Positions 1 through 7,709 are shown, numbered from the stretch's first letter. The stretch is DNA of 10,098 bases from Pseudomonadota bacterium (GCA_022563215.1 JADFNT010000037.1:1-10098); one strand, 5' to 3'. The notes: generated by a model not told the origin, from the sequence alone. Numbers and translations are program-made.

Positions 1-1562
1 CCCGCGGCGTGTTCGAGGCCGTCGAGCAGGTGCGCTGCGAAAGTCTGGGCGCCCGGCGCCTGACTGGGGTCGCCGACAACCTGGGCGCGCTCCTGGAGGA
101 ACGCTGCCGGGCCAAGGGGTTCGCCGGCGTCACCGAGCGCAAGGACGCCAACCTGGCCGACGTCCTGGGCCTTATGGCGCGCCAGCGGATCACCGGCGAG
201 GCGCCGCCCGAAACGGCCGAACGGATGGTCGAAATCTGGCGCGGTTGGCTCGAAAAACGCCTCGGCCAAAAGATGCGCAAGTTGGCGGAATCGGCCGACG
301 ACCAGGAAGCCTTCGCGGCCCGGATGATCGACGTGATCCAGGCCCTCAACTTGATCGAAGATCGGGCCGATCCCCTGGACCCGGACGACCAGGACCGCGA
401 CGACGACGGCGACGACGATCCCGACGGCGGCGACCAAGAGATGGAAGCCGACGGGGCGATGGCCGGACAGCGCGGAGAAGGTGAGCTGGTCGACGACGGC
501 GACACTTCGGACACCGACGGCGACGAGTTCATGGCCGGCGACGGCGACGAGGAACCGGCCGGGCCGTCGCAATGGGACCAGCAATGGATGAAGAACGACC
601 TGCCCGGCGAAACCGCCTACCGGGCCTTTACCACGGCCTATGATGAAATCGTCGATGCCGAAACCCTGTGCGAGGCGGACGAGCTGGCCCGGCTCCGCCA
701 TCAGCTCGACCAGCAGCTTTCTCACCTTCAGGGCGTGGTCTCGCGCCTTGCCAACCGCCTGCAGCGCCGGCTCATGGCCAAGCAGACTCGGTCCTGGGAA
801 TTCGACCTGGAGGAAGGGTTGCTCGACGCCGGCCGGCTGGCCCGCGTCGTCGCCAATCCCCTGCAACCGTTGAGCTTTAAACAAGAGCGCGATACCGAGT
901 TCCGCGACACCGTGGTGACGCTGCTGATCGACAATTCCGGTTCGATGCGCGGGCGGCCGATCACGGTCGCGGCGATGAGCGCCGACATCCTCGCCCGGAC
1001 GCTGGAGCGGTGCGGCGTCAAGGTCGAGATCCTGGGCTTCACCACGCGGTCCTGGAAGGGCGGCACGGCGCGGGAAAAATGGGTCAACGGCGGCAAGCCT
1101 AAGAACCCGGGAAGGCTCAACGACCTTCGCCACATCGTTTATAAGAGCGCCGACATGCCCTGGCGGCGGGCGCGCAAAAATTTGGGCCTGATGCTGCGCG
1201 AAGGGTTGTTGAAGGAAAACATCGACGGCGAGGCCCTGTTGTGGGCCCATCAACGACTTTTGGGCCGGATCGAGCAGCGCCGCATCCTGATGGTGATTTC
1301 CGACGGCGCGCCGGTCGATGACGCGACACTGAGCGCCAACCCCGGCAATTACCTGGAAAGACACCTGCGCGAAGTCATTCACTGGATCGAGGCCCGCTCG
1401 GACGTCGAACTGACGGCCATCGGCATCGGCCATGACGTAACCCGCTATTACGGCCGCGCGGTGACCCTGATCGACGCCGAGGAACTGGGCGGCGCAATGA
1501 TGAAGAACCTGATGGACCTGTTCGACGAGGACAGCGCGCCGCCCCTCCGGCGACGGGCCTGA
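1..1562 (+). CDS. cobT: Cobaltochelatase subunit CobT, 5'-truncated by window edge
   Basis: CobT is one of three subunits (CobN, CobS, CobT) of the ATP-dependent cytoplasmic chelatase that inserts cobalt into hydrogenobyrinic acid a,c-diamide in aerobic cobalamin synthesis. The reading frame is open from base 3; the GTG at 9 is probably internal, because family members are usually around 600 residues and about 517 are seen here. Numbering from that GTG, a helical N-terminal part (start to about 118) is followed by a very acidic Asp/Gly stretch (about 120-184), typical of CobT. A C-terminal von Willebrand A domain (about 298-505) carries a MIDAS metal site: DNSGS at 308-312, a Thr near 345, and Asp432 in ISDGAP. 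This domain is thought to dock onto the CobS AAA+ ring. The dioxygenase gene follows after 17 bases, so co-transcription is possible. cobS would be expected just upstream, outside the window. Identification is firm; the true start is not visible. Confidence 0.94.
   Translation, partial: RGVFEAVEQVRCESLGARRLTGVADNLGALLEERCRAKGFAGVTERKDANLADVLGLMARQRITGEAPPETAERMVEIWRGWLEKRLGQKMRKLAESADDQEAFAARMIDVIQALNLIEDRADPLDPDDQDRDDDGDDDPDGGDQEMEADGAMAGQRGEGELVDDGDTSDTDGDEFMAGDGDEEPAGPSQWDQQWMKNDLPGETAYRAFTTAYDEIVDAETLCEADELARLRHQLDQQLSHLQGVVSRLANRLQRRLMAKQTRSWEFDLEEGLLDAGRLARVVANPLQPLSFKQERDTEFRDTVVTLLIDNSGSMRGRPITVAAMSADILARTLERCGVKVEILGFTTRSWKGGTAREKWVNGGKPKNPGRLNDLRHIVYKSADMPWRRARKNLGLMLREGLLKENIDGEALLWAHQRLLGRIEQRRILMVISDGAPVDDATLSANPGNYLERHLREVIHWIEARSDVELTAIGIGHDVTRYYGRAVTLIDAEELGGAMMKNLMDLFDEDSAPPLRRRA
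366..560 (+). other. Acidic Asp/Gly-rich linker encoded within cobT
   Basis: This segment codes for residues of about 120-184 of the visible CobT, where Asp, Glu and Gly dominate in runs such as [18 protein letters not shown] and [12 protein letters not shown]. It separates the N-terminal part from the metal-binding VWA domain and is probably disordered. The GAC/GGC-rich coding produces long Arg/Pro-rich open frames in the other phases, which are not genes. An acidic linker here is a normal CobT trait, though its length varies between species. Confidence 0.7.
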
Positions 1563-1579
1563 GGGGCTGGAAAACGCCG

Positions 1580-2410
1580 ATGACCATTACCGTCGAGCCG
1601 CTGGACGCCCCCCTGGGCGCCCTAGTGAAGGGCGTCGATCTTTCGGCGCCGATGGACCCCTCCGCGTTCGCCGCCATCCGCCGGGCCCTGGTCGATCATC
1701 TGGTATTAGTGATTTCCGGCCTGTCCGGAGATTTTCAGGCGCTGCTCGCGTTCGGGCGTCGTTTCGGGACCTTGGTGCCGCACGTTTTGGAACAATACCA
1801 CCACCCCGAAACGTCCGAGGTCTCGATCATCTCCACCGACCCCGCGACCGGCGCCGGGCGCACCACCGACATGCCCGCCGGCGCCTTCTGGCATTCCGAT
1901 CTCAGCTATGACGCCAACCCGTCGGACGCCACCATGCTCTATTCCGTCGACGTGCCCGACGAAGGCGGCGATACGCTGTTCGCCAACATGGTCCTCGCCT
2001 ACGAGACCCTGCCCGAGGCCACGAAACAAAGGATCGAGGACTTGCAGGCCGTTCACCGCTACGGATACCGCGGTGGCGGCGCCGTCGTCGACCTCAACCA
2101 GGAACAGGAGTCCGGCCATCCGGACGTCTTGCACCCGGTGGTCCGCACACACCGGGAAAGCGGTAAGATGGCGTTGTTCGTCAATCCCGGGTTCACCGTC
2201 CGCATCGAGGGCTTGGACGAAGACGAAAGCCGCGAGTTGCTGGACGAATTGTTCGAGCACGCGACGAAACCGGAATTCATCTACCGCCACAAATGGCGGC
2301 CCGGGCAGATGGTCGCCAGCGACAACCGGGCGACCATGCATTCGGCCACCGGCGGCTACGAGGGCAAGCCCCAAACCCTGTGGCGGATGATCGTCGGCGG
2401 CACCGGCTAG
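1580..2410 (+). CDS. TauD/TfdA-family Fe(II)/2-oxoglutarate-dependent dioxygenase
   Basis: This 276-residue protein has the length and all key residues of the TauD/TfdA family, cytoplasmic enzymes that couple oxidative decarboxylation of 2-oxoglutarate to hydroxylation of a substrate. The iron ligands are His105 and Asp107 (in WHSDLSY) and the distal His254 (in DNRATMHSA). Arg269 (in LWRM) should bind the 2-oxoglutarate carboxylate, and Thr133 (in GGDTLF) fits the conserved cosubstrate contact. The spacing is almost identical to TauD (H99, D101, H255, R270). The ATG at 1580 has only a weak purine stretch upstream (GAGGGG at 1561-1566). It lies 17 bases after cobT, so may depend on transcription or translation from cobT. 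No sulfonate transporter or other catabolic gene sits beside it, so taurine, alkyl-sulfate, aryloxy-acid and carnitine-like substrates all remain possible. Fold and chemistry are confident; substrate is unknown. Confidence 0.91.
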   Translation: MTITVEPLDAPLGALVKGVDLSAPMDPSAFAAIRRALVDHLVLVISGLSGDFQALLAFGRRFGTLVPHVLEQYHHPETSEVSIISTDPATGAGRTTDMPAGAFWHSDLSYDANPSDATMLYSVDVPDEGGDTLFANMVLAYETLPEATKQRIEDLQAVHRYGYRGGGAVVDLNQEQESGHPDVLHPVVRTHRESGKMALFVNPGFTVRIEGLDEDESRELLDELFEHATKPEFIYRHKWRPGQMVASDNRATMHSATGGYEGKPQTLWRMIVGGTG

Positions 2411-2435
2411 GGGAAATCCCCGCCTTCAGCCGCCG
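2395..2435. terminator. Inverted repeat between convergent genes, possible bidirectional terminator
   Basis: A perfect 7-base inverted repeat, CGGCGGC (2395-2401) and GCCGCCG (2429-2435), encloses a smaller GGGG-AAAT-CCCC hairpin (2410-2421). It covers the 15-base gap between the dioxygenase stop and the hydrolase stop and reaches into both coding ends. Position and nested shape suit a shared terminator or transcript-end stabiliser, but neither strand shows a U-run, so it is not a textbook intrinsic terminator. In GC-rich DNA such repeats can also arise by chance. Confidence 0.3.
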
Positions 2436-3202
2436 AGGTTTTCCTCGAAGAACGCCATCGTCCTTTTCCAGGCCAGCTTGGCGTCCTGCTTGTCGTAGCG
2501 CGCGCTTGTCGGGTTGGCGAACGCGTGCTGGGCCTCGTACCAATGGCTTTTGTAGGCCTTGCCGGCCTTGTCCATCTGGGCCTCGAAGGCGGAGACCATC
2601 TTTTGGTTGATCCACTGGTCCTCGGTGGCGAAATGGCCGAGCACCGGGCCCTTGAGCGCCTTCAGGTCGTCGGCGTCGGCGTCGACACGGCCGTAATAGA
2701 CCACCGTGGCGTCGACGGGCGCGGCGATCGAAGCATCCAGGGACAAGCCGCCGCCAAAGCACCAGCCGATGGTGCCCACCTTGCCGGTGGCTTTTTCGTG
2801 CGCCTTCAGCCATTTCACCCAGGCCTTGACGGTTTCGGTGCCCTGGACGGGATCGACGGCATTCATGTAGCGCCGGGCCGCCTCGCGGTCGCCGGGCGCC
2901 GCCACCTTGCCGGCGTACATATCCAGCGCCAGCGCGACATAGCCCAGGCGGGCGAATTCGGCGGCCACCGACTTGATCTGATCGTTCAGGCCCCACCATT
3001 CGTGAATCAGCAGGACGGCGGCGGCCGGGGCCTTCGCCGGCAGGGCTAGGGAACCCGAAACCTTGCGGCCGGCGGCGGTGATAGTGACCGTTTCCAGCCC
3101 CCCGGCGGCGACCCGGGCCAGCAACGGGTCGGCCAGCACGACGGCCAGCGGCAGGCCGGCGGCAAGGCCCTTGACCATGCGGCGGCGGCTGATCATGTTC
3201 AT
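2426..3202 (-). CDS. Dienelactone hydrolase family protein with Tat-type N-terminus
   Basis: This is an alpha/beta-hydrolase of the dienelactone hydrolase (carboxymethylenebutenolidase) family. The Cys-Asp-His triad reads as Cys148 (in GWCFGGG), Asp195 (in FATEDQW) and His226 (in AQHAFAN). Glu68 in IHEWWGLND matches the conserved Glu that activates the Cys in this family. I start at the ATG whose first base is 3202 (258 residues), because an AGGGAGG ribosome site lies about 9 bases upstream. The frame is open further upstream to 3253, but that extension lacks a site and would bury the signal. The N-terminus, SRRRMVKG then a hydrophobic stretch (about residues 11-30), looks like a twin-arginine export signal, so the enzyme probably folds in the cytoplasm and works in the periplasm. 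It is divergent from the phytase-like gene and convergent with the dioxygenase. No chlorocatechol pathway genes are nearby, so the true ester or lactone substrate is unknown. Confidence 0.91.
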   Translation of the reverse strand: MNMISRRRMVKGLAAGLPLAVVLADPLLARVAAGGLETVTITAAGRKVSGSLALPAKAPAAAVLLIHEWWGLNDQIKSVAAEFARLGYVALALDMYAGKVAAPGDREAARRYMNAVDPVQGTETVKAWVKWLKAHEKATGKVGTIGWCFGGGLSLDASIAAPVDATVVYYGRVDADADDLKALKGPVLGHFATEDQWINQKMVSAFEAQMDKAGKAYKSHWYEAQHAFANPTSARYDKQDAKLAWKRTMAFFEENLGG

Positions 3203-3326
3203 TTCCGCTTTCCTCCCTATATGGAAATGGCGCTCCGGCAAGGATAGCCGCACTTGATCGGCATTAAAACCGGGCGTTGTTGACGATCCGGTCAGGGAAA
3301 CGGTTCAGGAGTTAAAAAGGACGAAA
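3203..3326. promoter_or_regulatory. Divergent intergenic region, promoters presumed but not resolved
   Basis: These 124 bases separate two divergently transcribed genes, so each presumably has a promoter here. The base composition falls locally (ATTAAAAC near 3264, TTAAAAAGG near 3312). TTGACG near 3279 could be a -35 element for the plus-strand gene, but I cannot pair it with a convincing -10. Only the two ribosome sites at the edges are clear. Confidence 0.35.
3212..3218 (-). promoter_or_regulatory. Ribosome binding site that fixes the hydrolase start
   Basis: On the minus strand the bases read AGGGAGG, an almost ideal Shine-Dalgarno sequence, 9 bases before the ATG at 3202 and 15 before a second ATG at 3196. 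It supports 3202 as the start and argues against the upstream in-frame ATG at 3253. Confidence 0.75.
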
Positions 3327-4313
3327 ATGGGCGGGCGCTTTGATTTCGGTTTTTTTCCGCGATTTGGGCTCGGGCTGGCGGTCCTGGTCCTGGTCGCGGG
3401 GCCGTCCATTGCCTTCGCCGAACCGATCGACGTCCGGACCGATCCGGTGCCTCTCAGCGCCGATGACCCGGACTTGAAAACCGTCGGCAGGCTCGAATAC
3501 CGCGGCGGCATCCACCTGGTTGCCGAAGACCCCGGTTTCGGCGGTCTTTCGGCCCTCGGCGTCAGCGACGACGGCAAGCGGATGGTGGCGCTGTCGGATC
3601 GCGGCCGGAGATTCTCGGCCCGTCTCGTCTACGATCAAATGGGGAACCTTGCCGGCCTTCGGGACACCGATCTTGCCACCATGGCCGGCCTCGACGGCGC
3701 GCCTTTGTCATCGAGGGCCGATGGCGACGCCGAATCCATGAGTCCCGGCGTCGAAGGCGAGATTATCGTCGCCTTCGAACGGCGCCACCGGCTATGGCGG
3801 TATCTGCCGGGGGTGACGGTGCCGGAGCCGCTGCCGGGACCGGAGGAAATGAAGGATTTGCCCTTCAACAACGGCATCGAGGCCCTGACCCTGCTGGCCG
3901 ACGGCAGCCTGCTGGCCCTGAGCGAGGGAAAACAGGGACGAAAACAAACCATCGGCTGGATCAGCAGCCGAGAGGGCTGGTCGGTCCTGACCTACCCGAC
4001 CCCGGACGGCTTTCGGGTGACCGGGGCGGCGACCATGCCGGGCGGCGATGTTCTGGTGTTGCAAAGGATTTTCACCCTCCGGGGATCGAACCGCGTGCGG
4101 CTGAAACGGATTTCCGCCGCGACCATCAAACCCGGGGGGGTGCTGGCCGGAACGGTCATTGCCCGGCTTCACCCTCCCTTGACGGTCGATAATTTCGAGG
4201 GGATTGATGTCCGCAAGGGACCGGCGGGGGAGATTTTCATTTATCTTGTCTCCGACGATAATTTCAATCCCGGGCAAAGAACCCTGTTGATGATGTTCGA
4301 GCTGATGGAATAA
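3327..4313 (+). CDS. Exported esterase-like activity of phytase family protein
   Basis: The 328-residue product resembles the Phytase-like family (often named 'esterase-like activity of phytase'), a predicted beta-propeller group whose reaction is poorly defined. The N-terminus has a hydrophobic core (about residues 14-28) and an AFA|EP junction, giving a predicted Sec signal peptide cleaved after residue 31. The mature protein would be periplasmic or secreted. Family-like motifs in order are FGGLSAL (71-77) followed by SDDG, DAES (134-137), NNGIEAL (181-187), DNFEGID (288-294), and a C-terminal block around SDDNFNPGQRTLL (309-321). The acidic and Asn residues in these blocks could bind metal, but this is inference. 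The ATG at 3327 follows AAAGGA (3316-3321) by five bases. The gene diverges from the exported hydrolase across 124 bases and converges with the kinase. Related genes often occur near cobT and rpmB in alphaproteobacteria, as I recall. True phytate hydrolysis should not be assumed. Confidence 0.84.
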   Translation: MGGRFDFGFFPRFGLGLAVLVLVAGPSIAFAEPIDVRTDPVPLSADDPDLKTVGRLEYRGGIHLVAEDPGFGGLSALGVSDDGKRMVALSDRGRRFSARLVYDQMGNLAGLRDTDLATMAGLDGAPLSSRADGDAESMSPGVEGEIIVAFERRHRLWRYLPGVTVPEPLPGPEEMKDLPFNNGIEALTLLADGSLLALSEGKQGRKQTIGWISSREGWSVLTYPTPDGFRVTGAATMPGGDVLVLQRIFTLRGSNRVRLKRISAATIKPGGVLAGTVIARLHPPLTVDNFEGIDVRKGPAGEIFIYLVSDDNFNPGQRTLLMMFELME

Positions 4314-4334
4314 CGGCGGCATGAAAACCGGAAT

Positions 4335-4367
4335 AAAAGGGCACTTCCGCACCTTGAGGGGGCCCTT
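4335..4367 (-). terminator. Possible intrinsic terminator of the histidine kinase gene
   Basis: Ten bases beyond the kinase stop codon, the minus strand reads AAGGGC, a 19-base loop, then GCCCTT running into TTTTATT. This gives a 6-base perfect stem followed by a short U-rich tail, in the correct orientation for the kinase. The loop is long and the tail is short, so strength is uncertain. It also lies in the 63-base gap after the plus-strand phytase-like gene, but no U-run follows it on that strand. Confidence 0.4.
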
Positions 4368-4376
4368 AAGCCCAGG

Positions 4377-7300
4377 CTATTGGGCCGCCTGGAATCCCTT
4401 TTTTAGGGGCCGGATGGTTCTTTCCGGCGGGAAACGCAGGGTCACGGTGGTGCCCTTTCCGAGATCACTTTCGATGTCCAGCGAACCGCCGTGCAGTTCG
4501 GTGAACGATTTCGCCAGATAAAGGCCGAGACCCGACCCTTCGTGGTTGCGGGACAGGATATCGCCGGCCTGCCCGAACGGTTCCAGCACCTTCAGCAGGT
4601 CCTGCGGCGCGATGCCGATGCCGTTGTCCGCGACCTCGATGGTGAATTTGCCCCGTTGGCTGACCCGGGTGGATACCTTGACGCTGCCTTCGGGGGGCGT
4701 GAACTTGACCGCGTTACCGATCAGGTTGAGAAGGATTTGCTTGAAGCGCCGTTCGTCGGCCCGCAACATCGGCAGCTCGTTTTCGAACCGGGCGCTGATG
4801 GACGCCATCTCTTCGTCGGCCCGGCCTTCGACCATCCTGACGCAGGCGTTTACGATTTCGGTGACGTCGATATCGCTTTCGATTAACTTGAGCTTCCCGG
4901 TTTCCAGCTTCGACAGGTCCAGGATCTCGCCGATCAGGTCCAGGAGATGGGTGCCCGAACTGTTGATGTCGGCCGCGTATTCCTTGTACTTCTCACTGCC
5001 CAAGGGACCGAAGGTCTCGATCATCAGGATTTCGGAAAACCCGAGGATAGAGTTCAACGGCGTTCTGAGCTCGTGGCTCATGTTGGCCAGGAATTCCGTC
5101 TTGGCGCGGTTGGCGAAATCGGCCTGTTCCTTGGCCGCGTGCAGTTCCTTTTCCGCCTTCTTGATCTCGGTGACATCGGTCTCGATGCCGCCGAGACCCA
5201 AAAGCTCGCCGCTGGGATCGATAATGGGGAACTTCAGGGTCAGATAGGTCTTGCCCAGGAAATTTTCCTCGCGTTCGATCATCTTGCGGGATTCCAGGAC
5301 GGCCCGGTCGTGATCAAGGAACTTTCCGCCCGCCTCGTCGCCGAAGATTTCCTTCGACGTTTTGCCCCTGATGTCCTCGAAGTCGACTTTGTACATTTTC
5401 TGATATTGCTTGTTGGCGACCAGGAAACGGCCTTCGGTATCCTTGAAGTAAATGGGCGCCGGAGAGTTGTCCAAAATATTGGCCAGGCGGGCCTGGCTTT
5501 GCCGCAGCGCCTCATCCGCCATCTTGCGCTCGGTGATGTCGGTTCCGGTCCCCCGGTAGCCCAGGAATTCCCCGTTATCGTCGAATACCGGCCGGCCGCT
5601 GACCCTGACGTAGCGCAGCCCCCCGGGGGCCGCCGTGGTGGCGTATTCGAAGTTCTTGAACGGCCGTCTCGCCTTCAGGTCGGCGATATGGGTATTCCAT
5701 TGTTCGAGTTCTTCTTCGGTGTAATTTTCCGGGGAATGATCCAGGCGGCTGGTGCCGATCCGCTCCTCGACGGGAAAGCCGGTCACTTCCGCATAACGCT
5801 CCGAGAAATAGGTGAAGCGCAGGTCCGGGCCCATTTCCCAAATCCAGTCGGACGCCACCTCGGCGATGTCCCGGAATCGTTGTTCGCTTCCCTTCAGCGC
5901 CTCTTCAACCCGCTTGAGTTCGGTGATGTCGGGCGCGATGGTCACCGTCGAGCCGTCGGGCATGCGCTGTTCGTGAACCAGGAACCACTGCCCGCCCTGG
6001 CGGCCGACCTCGAACGGCCCGCCGGGGTTGCGGTGCCGTTCCATGCGGGCCTGTATATACTCTTCCTCCCGCCCCACGGCCTCGGGGACGAGGCCTTTTT
6101 CCACCAGCGCCCGGACGTGGTCCTCGAACAGCACCCCGGGCTTCACCGATTCGGCGACGGTTTCGTTGACCTCGCGATATCCCTTATTGCACATGACCAG
6201 CCGGTCGTCGGGGCCGAAAAGGGCGAAGTTTTCGGAAAGCCCCTCGATGGCGGCCGCAAGACGCTGGACGTCCTCTTCCGCCTGCTTGCGTTCGGTGATG
6301 TCGGTGCCGATGGCGCCGACGCCGGAAATCCCGTCCAGGTCGTAGATCGGGAACTTGACGGTCAGGAACGTATGGACCCCGTCTTCCAGGGTGAATTCCT
6401 CTTCCTCCTCCGTCGGCTTGCCTGATTCGATGACCGCCTTGTCGTGGGCCATGAAGGCGTCGGCCACTTTCTTGGAGAACAGGTCATGGGATGTCTTGCC
6501 CTGGCCTTCCCCGGGGTTGATGCCGAACAACTTCTCCGCTTCCTTGTTGATCAGGGTGTAGCGGCCTTCCACGTCCTTGATGTGGATCTTGGTCGGCGAG
6601 TAGTTGACGACAGCCCTTAACAGGGCTTCGTTTTTCCTCAGCGCCTCTTCAGCCTGTTTGAGCTCGGTAATGTCAATGAAGGTAATCGCGGTACCGCCAT
6701 CCGGCGTCTTGACCTCCTGGATCCTGCTCCACGAGCCGTCCGAAAAACGGCGGATGATCGGGCCTTTGGGGTTCTTGTGCTGTCTGAGCCGTTCCTTGAT
6801 GAAAGCCTCCTCGCGGCCGATGGCTTCGGGAATGATCTCGTACTTCAGGTTGGCGCGGGTGACGTCCTCGAAGGTGCCGCCCCGTTCCATGATCTCCTGC
6901 GCCTCGGGCCGCATCCGGCGGTATTTTTCGTTGAAGGCGACGAGCCGGTCCTCGGCGTCGTAAAGGGCGAAGCCTTCCTGAAGGCTTTCGACGGCGCCGC
7001 GCCAGCGTTGTTCGCTTTCGCGGATTTCCTTTTCGGCCAGTTTCTGCCCGGCAAGGTCGGTCAGAATCCCGCAGACGCCGATGGTTTCCCCATCAGAGTC
7101 CAGAAGAGGGAACTTGACCACCCGATGGATACGCTTTTCCCCATCGGTAGTGATCGATTCCATTTCCCGCTCGATCCGGGTTCCCGATTCCAGGACTTCC
7201 CGGTCGAAGCGGATAACCCGTTGGGCGGTCTCGCGTTTGAAAGTCCTGGTCGGGGTTTTGCCGAGGATGTCCTTGCGGTCTACGCCGTACCATTCCTCGT

Positions 7301-7544
7301 AGGCCCGGTTGATGAACAGATAGCGCCCCTTGAGGTCGCGCACGAAAAGAGCCGTCGGCGAATTGTCGATAATGTCCCGGAGGAGGCTCTTGTTATCAAA
7401 AAGGAAGTTTAAGGCGCCATCGCCCTTGCCGCCGGGGCCGCGCTTTTGCTTGGCGACTTCACGCTCCAGGGCTCCCAGCTCTTCAATGAGCTGGGCCTTG
7501 GTCTTGTTCTGGTGTTTTTGACGGCGTTTCTTAGCGCCTGCCAT
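4377..7544 (-). CDS. Cytoplasmic sensor histidine kinase with six PAS domains
   Basis: The 1055-residue product is a two-component sensor kinase. A basic, coiled-coil-prone N-terminus (about 1-40) precedes six PAS domains at roughly 51-170, 180-298, 303-420, 428-546, 553-674 and 683-798, most ending in a DIT-E/DVT-E type junction. The kinase core follows: an H-box with the phospho-accepting His824 (in SHELRTPLNS), the N-box with Asn940 and Asn944, the G1 box DNGIGIAP (973-980), an F-box EPFGQAG, and the G2 box GSGLGL (1003-1008). No transmembrane segment or signal peptide is visible, so it should sense an intracellular signal or ligand. There is no receiver or Hpt domain, and no response regulator gene in the window, so the partner is unknown. 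The start at 7544 is chosen over an upstream in-frame ATG at 7655 because GGGGAGGG lies just before it. Domains 1-2 and 3-4 look like a duplicated pair. Confidence 0.96.
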   Translation of the reverse strand: MAGAKKRRQKHQNKTKAQLIEELGALEREVAKQKRGPGGKGDGALNFLFDNKSLLRDIIDNSPTALFVRDLKGRYLFINRAYEEWYGVDRKDILGKTPTRTFKRETAQRVIRFDREVLESGTRIEREMESITTDGEKRIHRVVKFPLLDSDGETIGVCGILTDLAGQKLAEKEIRESEQRWRGAVESLQEGFALYDAEDRLVAFNEKYRRMRPEAQEIMERGGTFEDVTRANLKYEIIPEAIGREEAFIKERLRQHKNPKGPIIRRFSDGSWSRIQEVKTPDGGTAITFIDITELKQAEEALRKNEALLRAVVNYSPTKIHIKDVEGRYTLINKEAEKLFGINPGEGQGKTSHDLFSKKVADAFMAHDKAVIESGKPTEEEEEFTLEDGVHTFLTVKFPIYDLDGISGVGAIGTDITERKQAEEDVQRLAAAIEGLSENFALFGPDDRLVMCNKGYREVNETVAESVKPGVLFEDHVRALVEKGLVPEAVGREEEYIQARMERHRNPGGPFEVGRQGGQWFLVHEQRMPDGSTVTIAPDITELKRVEEALKGSEQRFRDIAEVASDWIWEMGPDLRFTYFSERYAEVTGFPVEERIGTSRLDHSPENYTEEELEQWNTHIADLKARRPFKNFEYATTAAPGGLRYVRVSGRPVFDDNGEFLGYRGTGTDITERKMADEALRQSQARLANILDNSPAPIYFKDTEGRFLVANKQYQKMYKVDFEDIRGKTSKEIFGDEAGGKFLDHDRAVLESRKMIEREENFLGKTYLTLKFPIIDPSGELLGLGGIETDVTEIKKAEKELHAAKEQADFANRAKTEFLANMSHELRTPLNSILGFSEILMIETFGPLGSEKYKEYAADINSSGTHLLDLIGEILDLSKLETGKLKLIESDIDVTEIVNACVRMVEGRADEEMASISARFENELPMLRADERRFKQILLNLIGNAVKFTPPEGSVKVSTRVSQRGKFTIEVADNGIGIAPQDLLKVLEPFGQAGDILSRNHEGSGLGLYLAKSFTELHGGSLDIESDLGKGTTVTLRFPPERTIRPLKKGFQAAQ

Positions 7545-7550
7545 TCGAAA

Positions 7551-7558
7551 CCCTCCCC
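7551..7558 (-). promoter_or_regulatory. Ribosome binding site that fixes the kinase start
   Basis: The minus strand reads GGGGAGGG six bases before the ATG at 7544. This strong site supports a 1055-residue kinase that begins MAGAKKRRQK. The 37-residue upstream extension to 7655 has no comparable site and no family resemblance. Confidence 0.75.
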
Positions 7559-7617
7559 GGCGGATCAAATCCTCCTGAATGACACAACCGACGTCCAAGC
7601 CTGAATGATAAACTTCC

Positions 7618-7634
7618 GGCCTTGTAAAAAGGCC
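7618..7634. repeat. Perfect 6-base inverted repeat in the kinase leader
   Basis: GGCCTT and AAGGCC flank a five-base loop, GTAAA. It lies about 75 bases upstream of the kinase start. It may form a hairpin in the 5' leader of the kinase mRNA or serve as a protein-binding site. On the minus strand the repeat sits within a pyrimidine-rich T-run, but there is no U-tail after the stem, so it does not look like a terminator. Confidence 0.45.
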
Positions 7635-7687
7635 CGCCCCCCAACTCAGTAACAAGTTATGCCGGGTTAATCCGGATAGACCCTAAA

Positions 7688-7709
7688 TTTGCCCTTTTTC
7701 CGGGGCAAA
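7688..7709. repeat. Perfect 7-base inverted repeat upstream of the kinase
   Basis: TTTGCCC (7688-7694) and GGGCAAA (7703-7709) flank an eight-base loop TTTTTCCG. It lies about 145 bases upstream of the kinase start and about 90 bases beyond the rpmB terminator. It could be an operator-like site or a leader hairpin. No U-tail follows on either strand, so it is not an obvious terminator. Confidence 0.45.

Noticed and set aside
245..484. Arg-rich plus-strand open frame inside cobT
   Set aside because: The poly-Arg stretch is the shifted reading of the GAC/GGC-rich acidic linker, not a basic peptide gene.
1706..2374. Minus-strand open frame of 222 codons
   Set aside because: It is antisense to the dioxygenase, which has all catalytic residues. 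The product is compositionally odd and resembles no family.
2277..2999. Minus-strand open frame of 240 codons overlapping the hydrolase
   Set aside because: It is an Arg/Gly-rich frame shadow of the dienelactone-hydrolase gene, which has the real triad and a ribosome site in the other frame.
3203..3326. Cobalamin riboswitch in intergenic regions near cobT
   Set aside because: No B12-box-like sequence or long structured leader is visible here or in the other gaps. Any such element for cobT would lie upstream of the window.
4370..4385. GCCCA-N6-TGGGC hairpin at the kinase stop codon
   Set aside because: The stem is only five bases, lies within the coding end, and has no U-tail. The repeat at 4335-4367 is a better terminator candidate.
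4947..6425. Long plus-strand open frame of 492 codons
   Set aside because: It lies entirely antisense to the histidine kinase, whose PAS domains are unmistakable in the minus-strand frame. Its product has no recognisable domain, and long antisense frames are common in GC-rich genes.
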